64,000 nt of DNA from NCBI RefSeq assembly GCF_007859275.1, contig NZ_VOHC01000021.1:310001-374000 (forward strand), written 5' to 3'. The position numbers and the translations under genes were made by a program. Origin of the DNA: Planomicrobium sp. CPCC 101079 (GTDB taxonomy: Bacteria > Bacillota > Bacilli > Bacillales_A > Planococcaceae). The notes under the pieces are model-generated. The model was not told the origin of the DNA, did not search any database, and saw only the letters and a program-made list of their open reading frames with translations. This document shows, piece after piece, positions 55,964-64,000 of the stretch; within the stretch, counting starts at the first letter, position 1, and every line of letters starts with the position of its first letter.

Positions 55964-56539
55964 TTATTTTAAATTGGCAATATAATCTTTCATAGCTTTT
56001 TCGTCCATCGGCCCGAGGTGTTTGTTTTGAATCCGGCCTTCCGTATCGATCATATAAGAAGTTGGTATCGTAACAGCTTGATAGATGGAACCGATATCGC
56101 CTTCTTTATCAAGTGGAATAGGGAACGTCAGGTTATTGGCGCTTACAAATTCCTGGACTTTAGTCATTCCACGATCTTCTGTCGTTAAATTTACAGCTAA
56201 GATTTCCACGTTTTCCTCTTGCGCTCCATCATAATAATTTTGCATGAGCGGCATCTCTGCTTTGCAAGGCGGGCACCATGAAGCCCAGAAATTTAAAATC
56301 ACTTTTTTCCCTTTATAATCCGATAACTTGACCGTTTCCCCCGACAAAGTGGTTAACTCAAAATCAGGTGCGACTTCCCCTGGTGCCAGTCCTTCTTTTG
56401 TAGCCAAAAAATCTACCTCAGTGCCAACAGACATTGTTTCAAGTGATTCGTTTTCTTCAATATTATTTTTAACAACTCCTGCAACCGTGATTCCGATCAT
56501 AACCGCAATCAGCAACAAGCCTATTATTTTTTTCGGCAT
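55964..56539 (-). CDS. TlpA/ResA-like membrane-anchored thioredoxin
   Basis: 191 aa. An N-terminal uncleaved signal anchor (about residues 4-25) holds a periplasm-side thioredoxin domain. The redox site is WASWCPPCKAEMP (C-x2-C near residues 90-93). The cis-Pro loop is VTIPTSYMIDTEGRI near 156-170. These proteins reduce cytochrome c apoproteins or other extracellular thiols. It precedes a trans-sulfuration gene by 12 bp. Confidence 0.88.
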   Translation of the reverse strand: MPKKIIGLLLIAVMIGITVAGVVKNNIEENESLETMSVGTEVDFLATKEGLAPGEVAPDFELTTLSGETVKLSDYKGKKVILNFWASWCPPCKAEMPLMQNYYDGAQEENVEILAVNLTTEDRGMTKVQEFVSANNLTFPIPLDKEGDIGSIYQAVTIPTSYMIDTEGRIQNKHLGPMDEKAMKDYIANLK

Positions 56540-56861
56540 TTCCTCTTCACTCCGTTCCTGTTCATCATACGATAGAACACACTCAATATTCCACTAATGA
56601 AGCAATGAATTTCCTACTTAAAACCGGCAGAAAAATTCTCGCTAGCTCTTTCTTTTGCTTCAAATAGACGCTTTGCTCTTCAGTCAGTAAGATGTAAAAT
56701 ACGAGTGCTTTCTGGGGGCGGCCAATCTTCATTTTTCTGGGCAAGCGGATTAGCGAAGCTGTTTTACAGAATGGCCCCTTTGTTCCACTTTATCGTGTTA
56801 TCGAAAAAGATGCCTAACAAATAAAACAGCCGGCATCTTAGAAGATGCCGGCTGTTTCAAC
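56540..56861. other. Non-coding region between the LytM hydrolase and TlpA genes
   Basis: About 320 bp. Besides the terminator at 56824-56857 and the probable TlpA promoter area, I see no feature. A stop-free stretch of about 65 codons exists on the minus strand (about 56588-56790), but it lacks a ribosome site. Confidence 0.35.
56824..56857 (-). terminator. Terminator after the LytM hydrolase gene
   Basis: Perfect 16-bp AAACAGCCGGCATCTT stem with an AG loop, followed by TTTATTTG on the minus strand. Confidence 0.85.
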
Positions 56862-58178
56862 TTATAGCGATACAAATGATGCAGGATTGACTGCATTCGT
56901 ACGGGCGCCATTCCATGGCCCGACATGAATCTCAAAATGAAGGTGGGATCCAGTTGAACGGCCTGTGTTGCCCATTCCGCCGACGCGTTGGCCTTGCGAC
57001 ACTTCTTGTCCAGCGGAAACGTCAATCGAATTCAAATGTGCATAAACAGTGGCATGAGTTTGTCCATTGATCGAGTGTGTAAGGATGACGACATTGCCAT
57101 AACCGCCCATGCTGCCTGAAAATGAAACATAGCCGCTTGCTGCTGCTTTAACATTTGTGCCGACACTGTTCGCGATATCTACTCCTTGATGGAATTCAGG
57201 GCCATCACCAATGTTGCGCCAACCGAATTTAGATGTAAATCGGCCAGAAGTCGGTGTGATGAATCCTGAACTTGAAACTTTCGCTGGAGCCGTGTAAGAA
57301 GACATAGAATTTGAAGCTCGCGCTTTTTGGGCAGCTGCTTTGCGCTCAGCCGCAAGTTTGCGCTGGCGCTCTGCTTCCGCTTTGCGGGCTAATTCCGCTA
57401 GGCGATTTTGTTCTTTTTCAATCTGTTTTTCTAATTTCGAGCTAACGTTGATAGCTTCGTTGCGCTGCTGAACCAATTTCGATTTTTCTTTTGCCAGCCG
57501 CTTTTGTTCAGCCTTCAATTCTTCTACAAATCCGGCTTGTTCTTTCTTTTGGCCGTTCAATTTATCGTTGAGGGCAACCAGTTCTGCACGTCGCTGCTCT
57601 TGTTCAGCCAGCTTTGTTTCCACTTGCGCTTTTTGTTCCGCCAATAGTTTTTTATCGGCTGCTTGTTCGCGCATGATTTCACGGTCGGCTTCGATCAGCG
57701 TGTTAACCGCTGAGAAACGGTCGATAAAATCGACAAAGTTGTTGGCTCCAAGAAGCACATCGACGTAATCTACTGAGCCTCCGCTTTTTTGAATCGCCCG
57801 GGCACGTTCTTCAAGCAGCGCTTCGCGTTCCGCTATTTTACGCTCAAGCTCTTCGATTGATTTTTTCAATTCATCGATTTCAGCTTTCGTATAGTCGATA
57901 TCCGCTTGGACGCTATCAATTTTTGCGGTTGTTTCTTCAATCTTGCGGTTCAAGTCCTCAATTTTTGCCATAAGCTTTTCTAGCTTCGAAGCATTCTCAG
58001 TCATTTTCTCATTTTTTTTGCTGATATCGGAAGTCAACTCATTTTTTTGCTGCAGCGCTTCTTGCTGCTTCTGCTCCAAATCACTCAATTTGTCCGCATT
58101 TGCAACTGTTGGCATCAATATGGTTAATGCTAACACAGATGAAATACCTGACAACATCCATTTCGATTTCGTGCTCAA
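56862..58178 (-). CDS. Coiled-coil M23 (LytM) murein hydrolase
   Basis: 438 aa, TTG start. Signal peptide about 1-28 (ending in VANA). A long coiled coil (about 30-240, rich in E/K/Q heptads, with a hinge around DYVDVLLGANNFVDFIDRF) precedes an Arg/Ala-rich linker and a complete LytM domain (about 325-438). The metal ligands are present: H-QGVD near residue 340, H...H in GSHLHFEIH near 418. The architecture matches FtsEX-controlled EnvC/PcsB/CwlO-like proteins, in which the coiled coil binds FtsX and gates the hydrolase. The gene is downstream of ftsEX. Activity is inferred. Confidence 0.9.
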   Translation of the reverse strand: MSTKSKWMLSGISSVLALTILMPTVANADKLSDLEQKQQEALQQKNELTSDISKKNEKMTENASKLEKLMAKIEDLNRKIEETTAKIDSVQADIDYTKAEIDELKKSIEELERKIAEREALLEERARAIQKSGGSVDYVDVLLGANNFVDFIDRFSAVNTLIEADREIMREQAADKKLLAEQKAQVETKLAEQEQRRAELVALNDKLNGQKKEQAGFVEELKAEQKRLAKEKSKLVQQRNEAINVSSKLEKQIEKEQNRLAELARKAEAERQRKLAAERKAAAQKARASNSMSSYTAPAKVSSSGFITPTSGRFTSKFGWRNIGDGPEFHQGVDIANSVGTNVKAAASGYVSFSGSMGGYGNVVILTHSINGQTHATVYAHLNSIDVSAGQEVSQGQRVGGMGNTGRSTGSHLHFEIHVGPWNGARTNAVNPASFVSL

Positions 58179-58247
58179 GTTCGTGTTCCCCTTTCGGCTT
58201 TACGTTCTTTGCCTATCTTTCTCTATCTAGTTTTTTCTATTAAAAAA

Positions 58248-58352
58248 CTCTGTTAAACGAATTTATTGATTTTGAAGGGAATCGCGCTCTTTTCGACAAG
58301 AGCGCGTATCCTTTGTTCCTTCTAAAAAAATCAACAATAACCTTTAACAGAG
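58248..58352. other. 105-nt long imperfect hairpin between ftsX and the LytM gene
   Basis: Nested inverted repeats form one extended stem. The outer arms CTCTGTTAAA (58248-58257) and TTTAACAGAG (58343-58352) are exact. The next ones, TTATTG-GATTTT and AAAATC-CAATAA, contain a 3-nt bulge. The core is CGCGCTCTT / AAGAGCGCG with a TTCGAC loop. On the minus strand the stem ends in TTTTTTAAT, so it may terminate ftsEX transcripts; it may also be a MITE-like palindrome. Confidence 0.7.
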
Positions 58353-58365
58353 CACTCTTCTTTCT

Positions 58366-59250
58366 TTAGACGCGCAAGAATTTACGGATGGACATGAAAC
58401 TTCCCCAAATTCCGATAAACACACCCATCACTAAGATCAATGCGCTCACTTGATAAATGAACGGAGTCAAGTCAAGCAATTGAATCATTTCACCACTAAG
58501 CTTCGGTTGCGCAAAATCAGTTACCTGGTAATAAAGCATAGAAACGAGCGCGATTGGAAGAATCGATCCCAACAAGCCCAGCCACATACCTTCCAAGATA
58601 AACGGAACTCTGACAAACCAGTTGGTTGCGCCTACTAATTTCATAATTTCTATTTCATGACGTCTAGCTACAATCGTAATGCGTATTGTGTTGGAGATCA
58701 AGAACATTGCAGTAAACAGCAATGCCAGAATGAGCACCAAGCCAACATTCCGTCCCAAATTCAAAAAGTTAAACAACTTTTCAATTTTGCCTTCACCGTA
58801 TTTCACGTCTTCAATATTGTCTAATTTTGCAATTTCAATCGCTACTTGCTCTGTTTGTTGAGGTTCCGTTGCTTTTACATAGAAAACATCAAACAACGGG
58901 TTGCTTTGCTGGAACAAACTCAATTCATCACCAAAATCAAGAACCAAATCTGTCAACTCTTCTTCTTTTGTCGAAAATTCTACGGATTCAACGCCTGGCA
59001 TGGATTGTATTGTTGCTTGTATTGCTTCTATTCTAGCATCATCCGCTTCTAAAGAAACGAAAGTTTTAATTTCCACATCATTTTCCAAATCATCGGCCAC
59101 TTTGTTCAAGTTCATCATGATTAAGACGAACACACCGACTAAAAGCAATGTCACAGTAACTGCACTGACAGAAGCAAAAGTCATCCAGCTATTGCGCCCT
59201 AAACTTTTCAAACTTTCCCTGAAATGCCGCGTTAATGTTCTAGCCTTCAT
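58366..59250 (-). CDS. ftsX: Cell division ABC transporter permease FtsX
   Basis: 294 aa from the ATG at 59250, after GGAGGTG; the ftsE stop lies 10 bases inside it. Typical topology: N-terminal helix (ASVSAVTVTLLLVGVFVLIMM), a roughly 110-residue extracytoplasmic domain (about 45-160), then three helices (LVLILALLFTAMFLIS and others) to the end. It relays ATPase signals across the membrane to a murein hydrolase. It is encoded with FtsE and followed by the LytM hydrolase gene. Confidence 0.95.
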   Translation of the reverse strand: MKARTLTRHFRESLKSLGRNSWMTFASVSAVTVTLLLVGVFVLIMMNLNKVADDLENDVEIKTFVSLEADDARIEAIQATIQSMPGVESVEFSTKEEELTDLVLDFGDELSLFQQSNPLFDVFYVKATEPQQTEQVAIEIAKLDNIEDVKYGEGKIEKLFNFLNLGRNVGLVLILALLFTAMFLISNTIRITIVARRHEIEIMKLVGATNWFVRVPFILEGMWLGLLGSILPIALVSMLYYQVTDFAQPKLSGEMIQLLDLTPFIYQVSALILVMGVFIGIWGSFMSIRKFLRV

Positions 59251-59926
59251 AGCCGTAGTCACCTCCAGCTACATCGCGAACAATCAAGCCGCCTTCAATT
59301 GCAATAACACGATGTCTTCTTTTATTAACCACTTCACGGTTGTGAGTAGCCATTAATATAGTTGTTCCTGTCGCATTGATTCGTTCAAACAAATCCATGA
59401 TATCCCAAGAAGTCTCAGGATCTAAATTACCTGTAGGCTCATCGGCAATTACCACTTTCGGTTTGTTGACGATCGAACGTGCAATGGAAACCCGTTGCTG
59501 TTCCCCGCCAGACAACTCTGTCGGGAACATCCGTGCTTTATGTTTCAATCCTACCAAATCCAGCACTTCCATAACCCGTTTCCGAATCATTTCAGGTGTT
59601 TCTTCGATGACTTCCAGAGCAAACGCAACATTCTCGTATACATTCAATCTCGGAAGAAGCTTGAAATCTTGGAATACAACGCCGATTTGACGGCGAAGCA
59701 TTGGAACTTTTTTGCTTTTTAATGTAGCAATATCTACATTATTGATTAACATTTGGCCTGAAGTTGGGCGTTCTTCACGATACATCATTTTGATGAACGT
59801 CGACTTCCCTGCACCACTTGGCCCTACTACATACACGAATTCACCTTGCTCGATTTCAACTGTTAGCCCGTTGAGAGCAACGATGCCATTCGGATATTTT
59901 TTATAAACATTCTTCATTTGAATCAT
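59240..59926 (-). CDS. ftsE: Cell division ATP-binding protein FtsE
   Basis: 228 aa from the ATG at 59926 (AGGTGG site), the same length as B. subtilis FtsE. Walker A GPSGAGKST at about 38-46, signature LSGGEQQRVSIARSI near 138, Walker B VVIADEPTG near 162, switch MATHNREVV. The distal part forms the FtsX-contact helices. Together with FtsX it controls septal or sidewall peptidoglycan hydrolysis. Confidence 0.96.
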   Translation of the reverse strand: MIQMKNVYKKYPNGIVALNGLTVEIEQGEFVYVVGPSGAGKSTFIKMMYREERPTSGQMLINNVDIATLKSKKVPMLRRQIGVVFQDFKLLPRLNVYENVAFALEVIEETPEMIRKRVMEVLDLVGLKHKARMFPTELSGGEQQRVSIARSIVNKPKVVIADEPTGNLDPETSWDIMDLFERINATGTTILMATHNREVVNKRRHRVIAIEGGLIVRDVAGGDYGYEG

Positions 59927-60163
59927 GTACTTAACCACCTATAGTTATTGGATTTTCTCCAATTTGCATTTCCGCTGAAAATTTCCGACTGACTTATTAT
60001 ATCACCTTAAACCTGTTTTTGTATTACAGTTGTGTTTCAATTGTTTTTAGTTTTTTTCAAAAAATAATGCCTTAAGGCTCTATTTATTGCAATAAAACAT
60101 GCTTTTTTTCATATATAATTACTATAAATGGTTAAAATGTGTCTATTATTTGAATTCCTGCGC

Positions 60164-60198
60164 ACAAAAAAACCGGCTTATCAGCCGGTTTATTTTTT
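60164..60198 (-). terminator. Terminator after the cytochrome c gene
   Basis: Perfect AACCGGCT-TATC-AGCCGGTT stem with A and T tracts on both sides. Confidence 0.88.
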
Positions 60199-60534
60199 GC
60201 TTGCTAACCATTCCGCAACTGCATCTGCTTCTTCGCCTTCAATAATATCCGCTGGCATGGCTCCTTGCCCATTATCAATTACACTGCGAATTTCTTCTTG
60301 GGATAAACGAGAGCCTACGTTATTTAATGCTGGAAAATTTCCCGCGCCTTCTAAATTTTCACCATGGCAGGAAATACAATTTTGTTGTACGACTTGTTCG
60401 GGATCTACTGAAGATGAGCCTGAACCGCCTTCTGCAGGCGCAGGTTCAGTTGTAGTTTCTCCGCCTCCGCCGCCGCCACAAGCCCCTAACGCAAGCGCAG
60501 AGCCTAACATCAATGTTAACAATCCTTTTTTCAT
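60190..60534 (-). CDS. cccB: Lipoprotein cytochrome c551 (CccB-like)
   Basis: 114 aa from the ATG at 60534 (GGAGGAGG site). The lipobox LGAC gives Cys19 as the lipid anchor. A Gly/Glu/Pro-rich linker (about 20-44) precedes a mono-haem cytochrome c with CISCH at residues 53-57 and the Met ligand region QGAMPADII. It carries electrons outside the membrane to terminal oxidase. It lies upstream of ftsE, as in B. subtilis, where cccB precedes ftsEX. Confidence 0.92.
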   Translation of the reverse strand: MKKGLLTLMLGSALALGACGGGGGGETTTEPAPAEGGSGSSSVDPEQVVQQNCISCHGENLEGAGNFPALNNVGSRLSQEEIRSVIDNGQGAMPADIIEGEEADAVAEWLASKK

Positions 60535-60586
60535 GTATGTTGCCTCCTCCAAGATGTTTTTTCAAGTTAATTAAAGTATACCTAGT

Positions 60587-61462
60587 TTAAGAACGTTTAA
60601 AACCTTCACCAAGAACTTCAGAAGCATCTGAAACAATCACGAAGGCAGAAGGATCGATCAATTTCACCACTTGCTTCAAGCGAGTAAATTCAGTTTGATG
60701 GACGACAACCATCAGCAGCGGCTTCTCGGTATCCGTATAACCTCCGGTTGCGGCAAGCTTGGTAACTCCTCGATCTACTTCTTCATAAATAGCATCTCGT
60801 ACTTCGGCTTGTTTATTGGTAATAATATAAACCAACTTGGAACGGCCAAAGCCGATTTGAACAAGATCAATTGTTTTTGTTGTGACGAACAAACCGACCA
60901 AGGCATAAAGCCCACTTTCAATATCGAAGACAAAAGCTGCTGCCAAAACGATCAAGCCATCAATCAAAGCAATACTTGTTCCCAGCGAAAGGCCAGTATA
61001 TTTTGTAATGATTTGTGCGGCCAAATCCGTGCCGCCGGTTGAAGCTTTTGCCCGGAAGACGATGCCCAGACCAAGGCCAACCATGATGCCGCCAAACAAA
61101 GAACCAAGCAATGGATTAAGCGTCCACGGCTCCCATGCCTCTGTCATAAACACGACGAACGGCAGAAATAGGGTTCCAACTGCTGTCTTAATGCCAAAAT
61201 GCTTGCCTAAGAGAATGACTCCTGCGATAAACAAAGGTATATTGAATGTCCATTGCACAAAAGCCGGCTTCCATTCAAAAAGCCCATATAAAATAGTACT
61301 GATTCCACTGACGCCTCCTGATGCCACTTCATTAGGCAGCAAAAGGACGTTGAAGGCAATGGCCACAATAGCAGATCCGATAAGAACTCCAAGATAATCC
61401 CTTACAGCGGATAATACTGGATGCGGTTCGTTGTATACACGTTGTTGTTTTTTCTTCTTCAT
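60587..61462 (-). CDS. yvjA: YitT family membrane protein (YvjA-like)
   Basis: 291 aa from the ATG at 61462, after AGAGGC. A short basic N-terminus is followed by five membrane helices (about 25-200; e.g. VLIGSAIVAIAFNVLLLPNEVASGGVSGIS) and a C-terminal DUF2179 domain (about 215-290). The family's function is unknown. It precedes cccB and follows prfB on the same strand, a conserved order. Confidence 0.9.
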   Translation of the reverse strand: MKKKKQQRVYNEPHPVLSAVRDYLGVLIGSAIVAIAFNVLLLPNEVASGGVSGISTILYGLFEWKPAFVQWTFNIPLFIAGVILLGKHFGIKTAVGTLFLPFVVFMTEAWEPWTLNPLLGSLFGGIMVGLGLGIVFRAKASTGGTDLAAQIITKYTGLSLGTSIALIDGLIVLAAAFVFDIESGLYALVGLFVTTKTIDLVQIGFGRSKLVYIITNKQAEVRDAIYEEVDRGVTKLAATGGYTDTEKPLLMVVVHQTEFTRLKQVVKLIDPSAFVIVSDASEVLGEGFKRS

Positions 61463-61572
61463 GTCTATAATGCCTCTTTCCATATATGTTCGTATCAACC
61501 CTGTCAGAGTATAGCAAATGGCGCGCTTCTTGTGAACTTCATCCAGCTAAAGTACAGCTTTAAACCAATAAG

Positions 61573-61609
61573 AAAAAGGCTCGGAGCATTATTTGCTCCG
61601 AGCCTTTTA
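61573..61609 (-). terminator. Terminator after prfB
   Basis: AAAAGGCTCGGAGC / GCTCCGAGCCTTTT stem with a 6-7 nt loop, T-rich on both strands. Confidence 0.9.
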
Positions 61610-61611
61610 AA

Positions 61612-62716
61612 TCATTGCATTTTAGAACGAAGAAGAGAATTGATAAACCCATCAATGTCCCCATCCATGACAGCTTGCAAATTGCCTGTTTCGAAATTGG
61701 TGCGATGGTCTTTTACCATTGAATACGGATGGAACACATAAGAACGGATTTGGCTTCCCCATCCGATTTCTTTTTGTTCACCACGGATTTCGAGCAATTG
61801 CGCTTCCTGCTCTTCAATCTTAAGTGCGTATAATTTCGCCTTTAACATTTGCATTGCTTTTTCGCGGTTCTTAATTTGAGAACGTTCTTGCTGGCATGTC
61901 ACAACTGCGCCAGTCGGCAAGTGCGTAATCCGAACAGCAGAATCAGTCGTGTTAATGTGCTGACCACCGGCTCCGCTTGCCCGGTACGTATCAATTTTCA
62001 GATCTTCTGTGCGGATATCGATTTCGATTTCCCCTGTGAATTCAGGCATAACTTCGCATGACACGAAAGATGTATGGCGTCGCCCTGATGAATCGAACGG
62101 AGAAATACGAACAAGACGGTGAACGCCTTTTTCAGCTTTCAAATAACCGTATGCATTATGGCCTTTAATGCCTAACGTTACGGATTTGACTCCTGCTTCA
62201 TCGCCTGCAAGATAGTCGAGTGTTTCTACTTTGAAGCCCCGTTTTTCAGCCCAGCGTGTGTACATGCGCAAAAGCATAGAACACCAGTCTTGCGACTCCG
62301 TGCCGCCGGCTCCTGGATGCAATTCCAATATGGCATTATTTTTATCGTATGGTTCGCTTAACAGCATTTGTAATTCATAATCACTTAGTTCGGACATGAA
62401 TGACTTCATTTCGGAACTAAGTTCTTCGTGCAGATCTTCATCCGTTTCTTCGCGAAGAAGTTCGAGTGTCATTTCCAGGTTTTCCTGCGTCTCGACAAAC
62501 CCATGATACGTATTAACAATCTCTTTTAAACCATTCAATTCGGAAATGACTATTTGAGCCTTTTCTTGATTGTTCCAGAAATCAGGGTCAATCATCATTT
62601 CATCTAATTCTTGAATCCGTGCCTCTTTGTTCTCTAAGTCAAAGAGACCCCCTAAAGTCCGCCAATTTCTTGGCTGATTTGTCGAGCTCATTGCGGATGT
62701 CTGCTAAATCCATCAT
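61612..62716 (-). CDS. prfB: Peptide chain release factor 2, with programmed +1 frameshift
   Basis: The ATG at 62716 follows GGAGG. 25 codons lead to an in-frame TGA at 62641-62639, and translation must shift +1 to continue to 61612. The shift site CTT TGA C is preceded by AGGGGG, which acts as an internal Shine-Dalgarno. This is the classic autoregulated RF2 arrangement: scarce RF2 favours shifting. The downstream part is complete, with the tripeptide SPF near residue 198 ([15 protein letters not shown]) and the GGQ motif in [12 protein letters not shown] near 240. RF2 terminates at UGA and UAA. An out-of-frame ATG at 62691 is not the start. Confidence 0.97.
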
Positions 62717-62741
62717 GTATATGTTCCTCCTCAAAATAACA

Positions 62742-62764
62742 CCGAAGAGCTTAATGCTCTTCGG
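62742..62764 (-). terminator. Hairpin between secA and prfB
   Basis: Perfect CCGAAGAGC / GCTCTTCGG stem with TTAAT loop; on the minus strand TGTTATTTTGAG follows, so it may be only a weak terminator or attenuator. Confidence 0.55.
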
Positions 62765-62779
62765 CCTTGTTCATGCTTC

Positions 62780-64000
62780 TTATAGTGCTGCTGCCCCATG
62801 GCAGTTTTTGTATTTCTTGCCGCTGCCGCAAGGGCACGCATCATTCCGGCCGATTTCAACATTTTTGCGAGCCGGCTCTTTTTTCTTTTTAACAGGCGGC
62901 CCATCCTCTTTCGGATTGACTGCTTGGCCCTTAGCCACTTCTTGTCGCTCCAAGTTATTGCGGATTTCCGCTTTCATGGCATATTTGGCTACATCTTCTT
63001 CAATGGCTTCAACCATTGCTTCGAACATATTAAATCCTTCATTCTGGTATTCGCGGAGTGGATCATTTTGACCGTACGCGCGCAAATGAATTCCTTGGCG
63101 CAGTTGATCCATAGCATCGATGTGATCGATCCATTTAGAATCGATTGAACGAAGAAGAACAACTTTTTCAAACTCGCGCATGCGCTCCGAAGTCAATTCC
63201 GCTTCTTTTTCATCGTAATGCTTCGTGACTTCCGATCTGATCAAATCGGTAATTTCTTCCTGAGATTTGTCTTGTAAATCTGCTTCGGTAATTGTATTCT
63301 CCGGCAGCAAATTAGCAGCAATTGTGTCAGCAAGAGACTTCAGGTGCCACTCTTCTTGTTTTTCTTCTGCCGTATGCACCGCTACCATCCGGTCGATCGT
63401 GCTGTCGATCATTTTCTCGACCAAGGCGCGCATGTCATCCGTCTCAATTACTTCCATACGCTCTTTATAAATGATTTCGCGCTGTTGGCGCAATACATCA
63501 TCATACTGGAGCAAGCGTTTCCGTGCATCAAAGTTATTGCCTTCCACGCGTTTTTGAGCTGATTCTACAGAGCGCGTAACCATGCGCGACTGCAGGGGCT
63601 GAGAATCGTCCATTCCAAGTTTCCCCATCATGTTGCGCATTGCATCAGAACCGAAACGGCGCATCAAGTCATCTTCAAGAGACAGATAAAATTGAGTAAC
63701 CCCTGGATCCCCTTGACGGCCTGAGCGTCCGCGAAGCTGGTTATCGATCCGGCGAGATTCATGGCGCTCCGTACCGAGAACGGCCAAACCGCCGACTTCC
63801 CGAACACCTTCACCAAGTTTAATATCGGTACCCCGTCCCGCCATGTTTGTCGCAATTGTTACGGCGCCTTTTTGGCCTGCGTTCAAAATGATCTCTGCTT
63901 CGAAAGCATGGTTCTTAGCATTCAAGACAGAATGTTTAATGCCTTTTTTCGTCAAATAGTCCGAAATGATTTCAGAAGTTTCAATGGCAACTGTACCTAC
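62780..64000 (-). CDS. secA: Preprotein translocase ATPase SecA (C-terminal part, cut by the window edge)
   Basis: 406 codons plus stop are visible and the frame stays open to the window edge, so the N-terminal part is missing by truncation of the window, not by mutation. Visible are the second nucleotide-binding-fold motif ([45 protein letters not shown]), the helical scaffold and wing, and the SEC-C zinc motif at the end ([17 protein letters not shown]). SecA drives preproteins through SecYEG. Confidence 0.97.
   Translation of the reverse strand, partial: VGTVAIETSEIISDYLTKKGIKHSVLNAKNHAFEAEIILNAGQKGAVTIATNMAGRGTDIKLGEGVREVGGLAVLGTERHESRRIDNQLRGRSGRQGDPGVTQFYLSLEDDLMRRFGSDAMRNMMGKLGMDDSQPLQSRMVTRSVESAQKRVEGNNFDARKRLLQYDDVLRQQREIIYKERMEVIETDDMRALVEKMIDSTIDRMVAVHTAEEKQEEWHLKSLADTIAANLLPENTITEADLQDKSQEEITDLIRSEVTKHYDEKEAELTSERMREFEKVVLLRSIDSKWIDHIDAMDQLRQGIHLRAYGQNDPLREYQNEGFNMFEAMVEAIEEDVAKYAMKAEIRNNLERQEVAKGQAVNPKEDGPPVKKKKEPARKNVEIGRNDACPCGSGKKYKNCHGAAAL

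Noticed and set aside
56588-56790. About 65 stop-free codons on the minus strand after the LytM gene
   Set aside because: No ribosome site before any start codon and no recognisable family; chance open stretch is likely.
62639-62691. Apparent prfB start at the ATG of 62691
   Set aside because: Out of frame with the real N-terminus. The programmed frameshift and the upstream GGAGG site define the start at 62716.

Overview
The window is a bacterial chromosome segment from a low-to-moderate GC Gram-positive member of the Bacilli. Gene content, protein sequences and gene order closely follow Bacillus subtilis. Departures such as a ClpB under CtsR control, an M23 hydrolase beside ftsEX and a three-copy oppA family point to the Planococcaceae, possibly Planococcus or a close relative. 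That placement is inference from remembered families, not from a database search. No rRNA, tRNA, CRISPR array, phage gene or transposase was found. Almost all of the DNA is housekeeping.

Layout. 1-1080: yjcG-yjcF-like genes. 1081-1320: an unexplained, repeat-like non-coding block. 1365-15231: fabI, mgtE, prpE, then the yjb block: an RluD-like pseudouridine synthase, nadK, relQ, a CYTH protein, truncated haemoglobin, spxH, pepF, coiA, mecA and spx, and after it a secreted putative glycoside hydrolase. This block gathers the stress and proteolysis regulators (Spx, its adaptor SpxH, the ClpC adaptor MecA, the alarmone synthetase RelQ) with competence gene coiA. 15335-21196: oppABCDF operon. 21442-23072: DUF3899 membrane protein and trpS behind a tryptophan T-box. 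23178-25572: an oppA pseudogene and an intact orphan oppA paralogue. 25873-31731: appDFABC operon. 31917-34173: fabH-fabF with a FapR operator; fabI carries a second one. 34309-39839: a DUF2929 small protein, clpB without its N-domain, and yitW, yitV, yitU and yitS homologues. 39879-44147: a membrane-anchored GH13 protein that has lost its catalytic residues, yisL, yisK and a DUF418 protein. 44158-51226: addB-addA. 51301-53290: a TVP38 protein and azlCD. 53333-64000: csbA, minJ, a trans-sulfuration enzyme, a TlpA-like thioredoxin, a LytM (M23) hydrolase, ftsX, ftsE, cccB, a YitT-family protein, prfB with its programmed frameshift, and the C-terminal third to half of secA.

How it works together. 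Three peptide-uptake units carry CodY-like boxes just upstream, which suggests joint repression in rich nutrients. FapR operators link fabI and fabH-fabF to malonyl-CoA. ClpB has a consensus CtsR operator overlapping its promoter region. Cell-wall and division genes (minJ, LytM hydrolase, ftsEX) are grouped near secA.

The most unusual observations are the GH13 pseudoenzyme, the N-domain-less ClpB, a 105-nt near-palindrome between ftsX and the LytM gene, a perfect 50-bp palindrome covering the spxH stop codon, and an intergenic region after spxH with a perfect TGTGA-N6-TCACA site. I did not find a convincing new multi-gene system.
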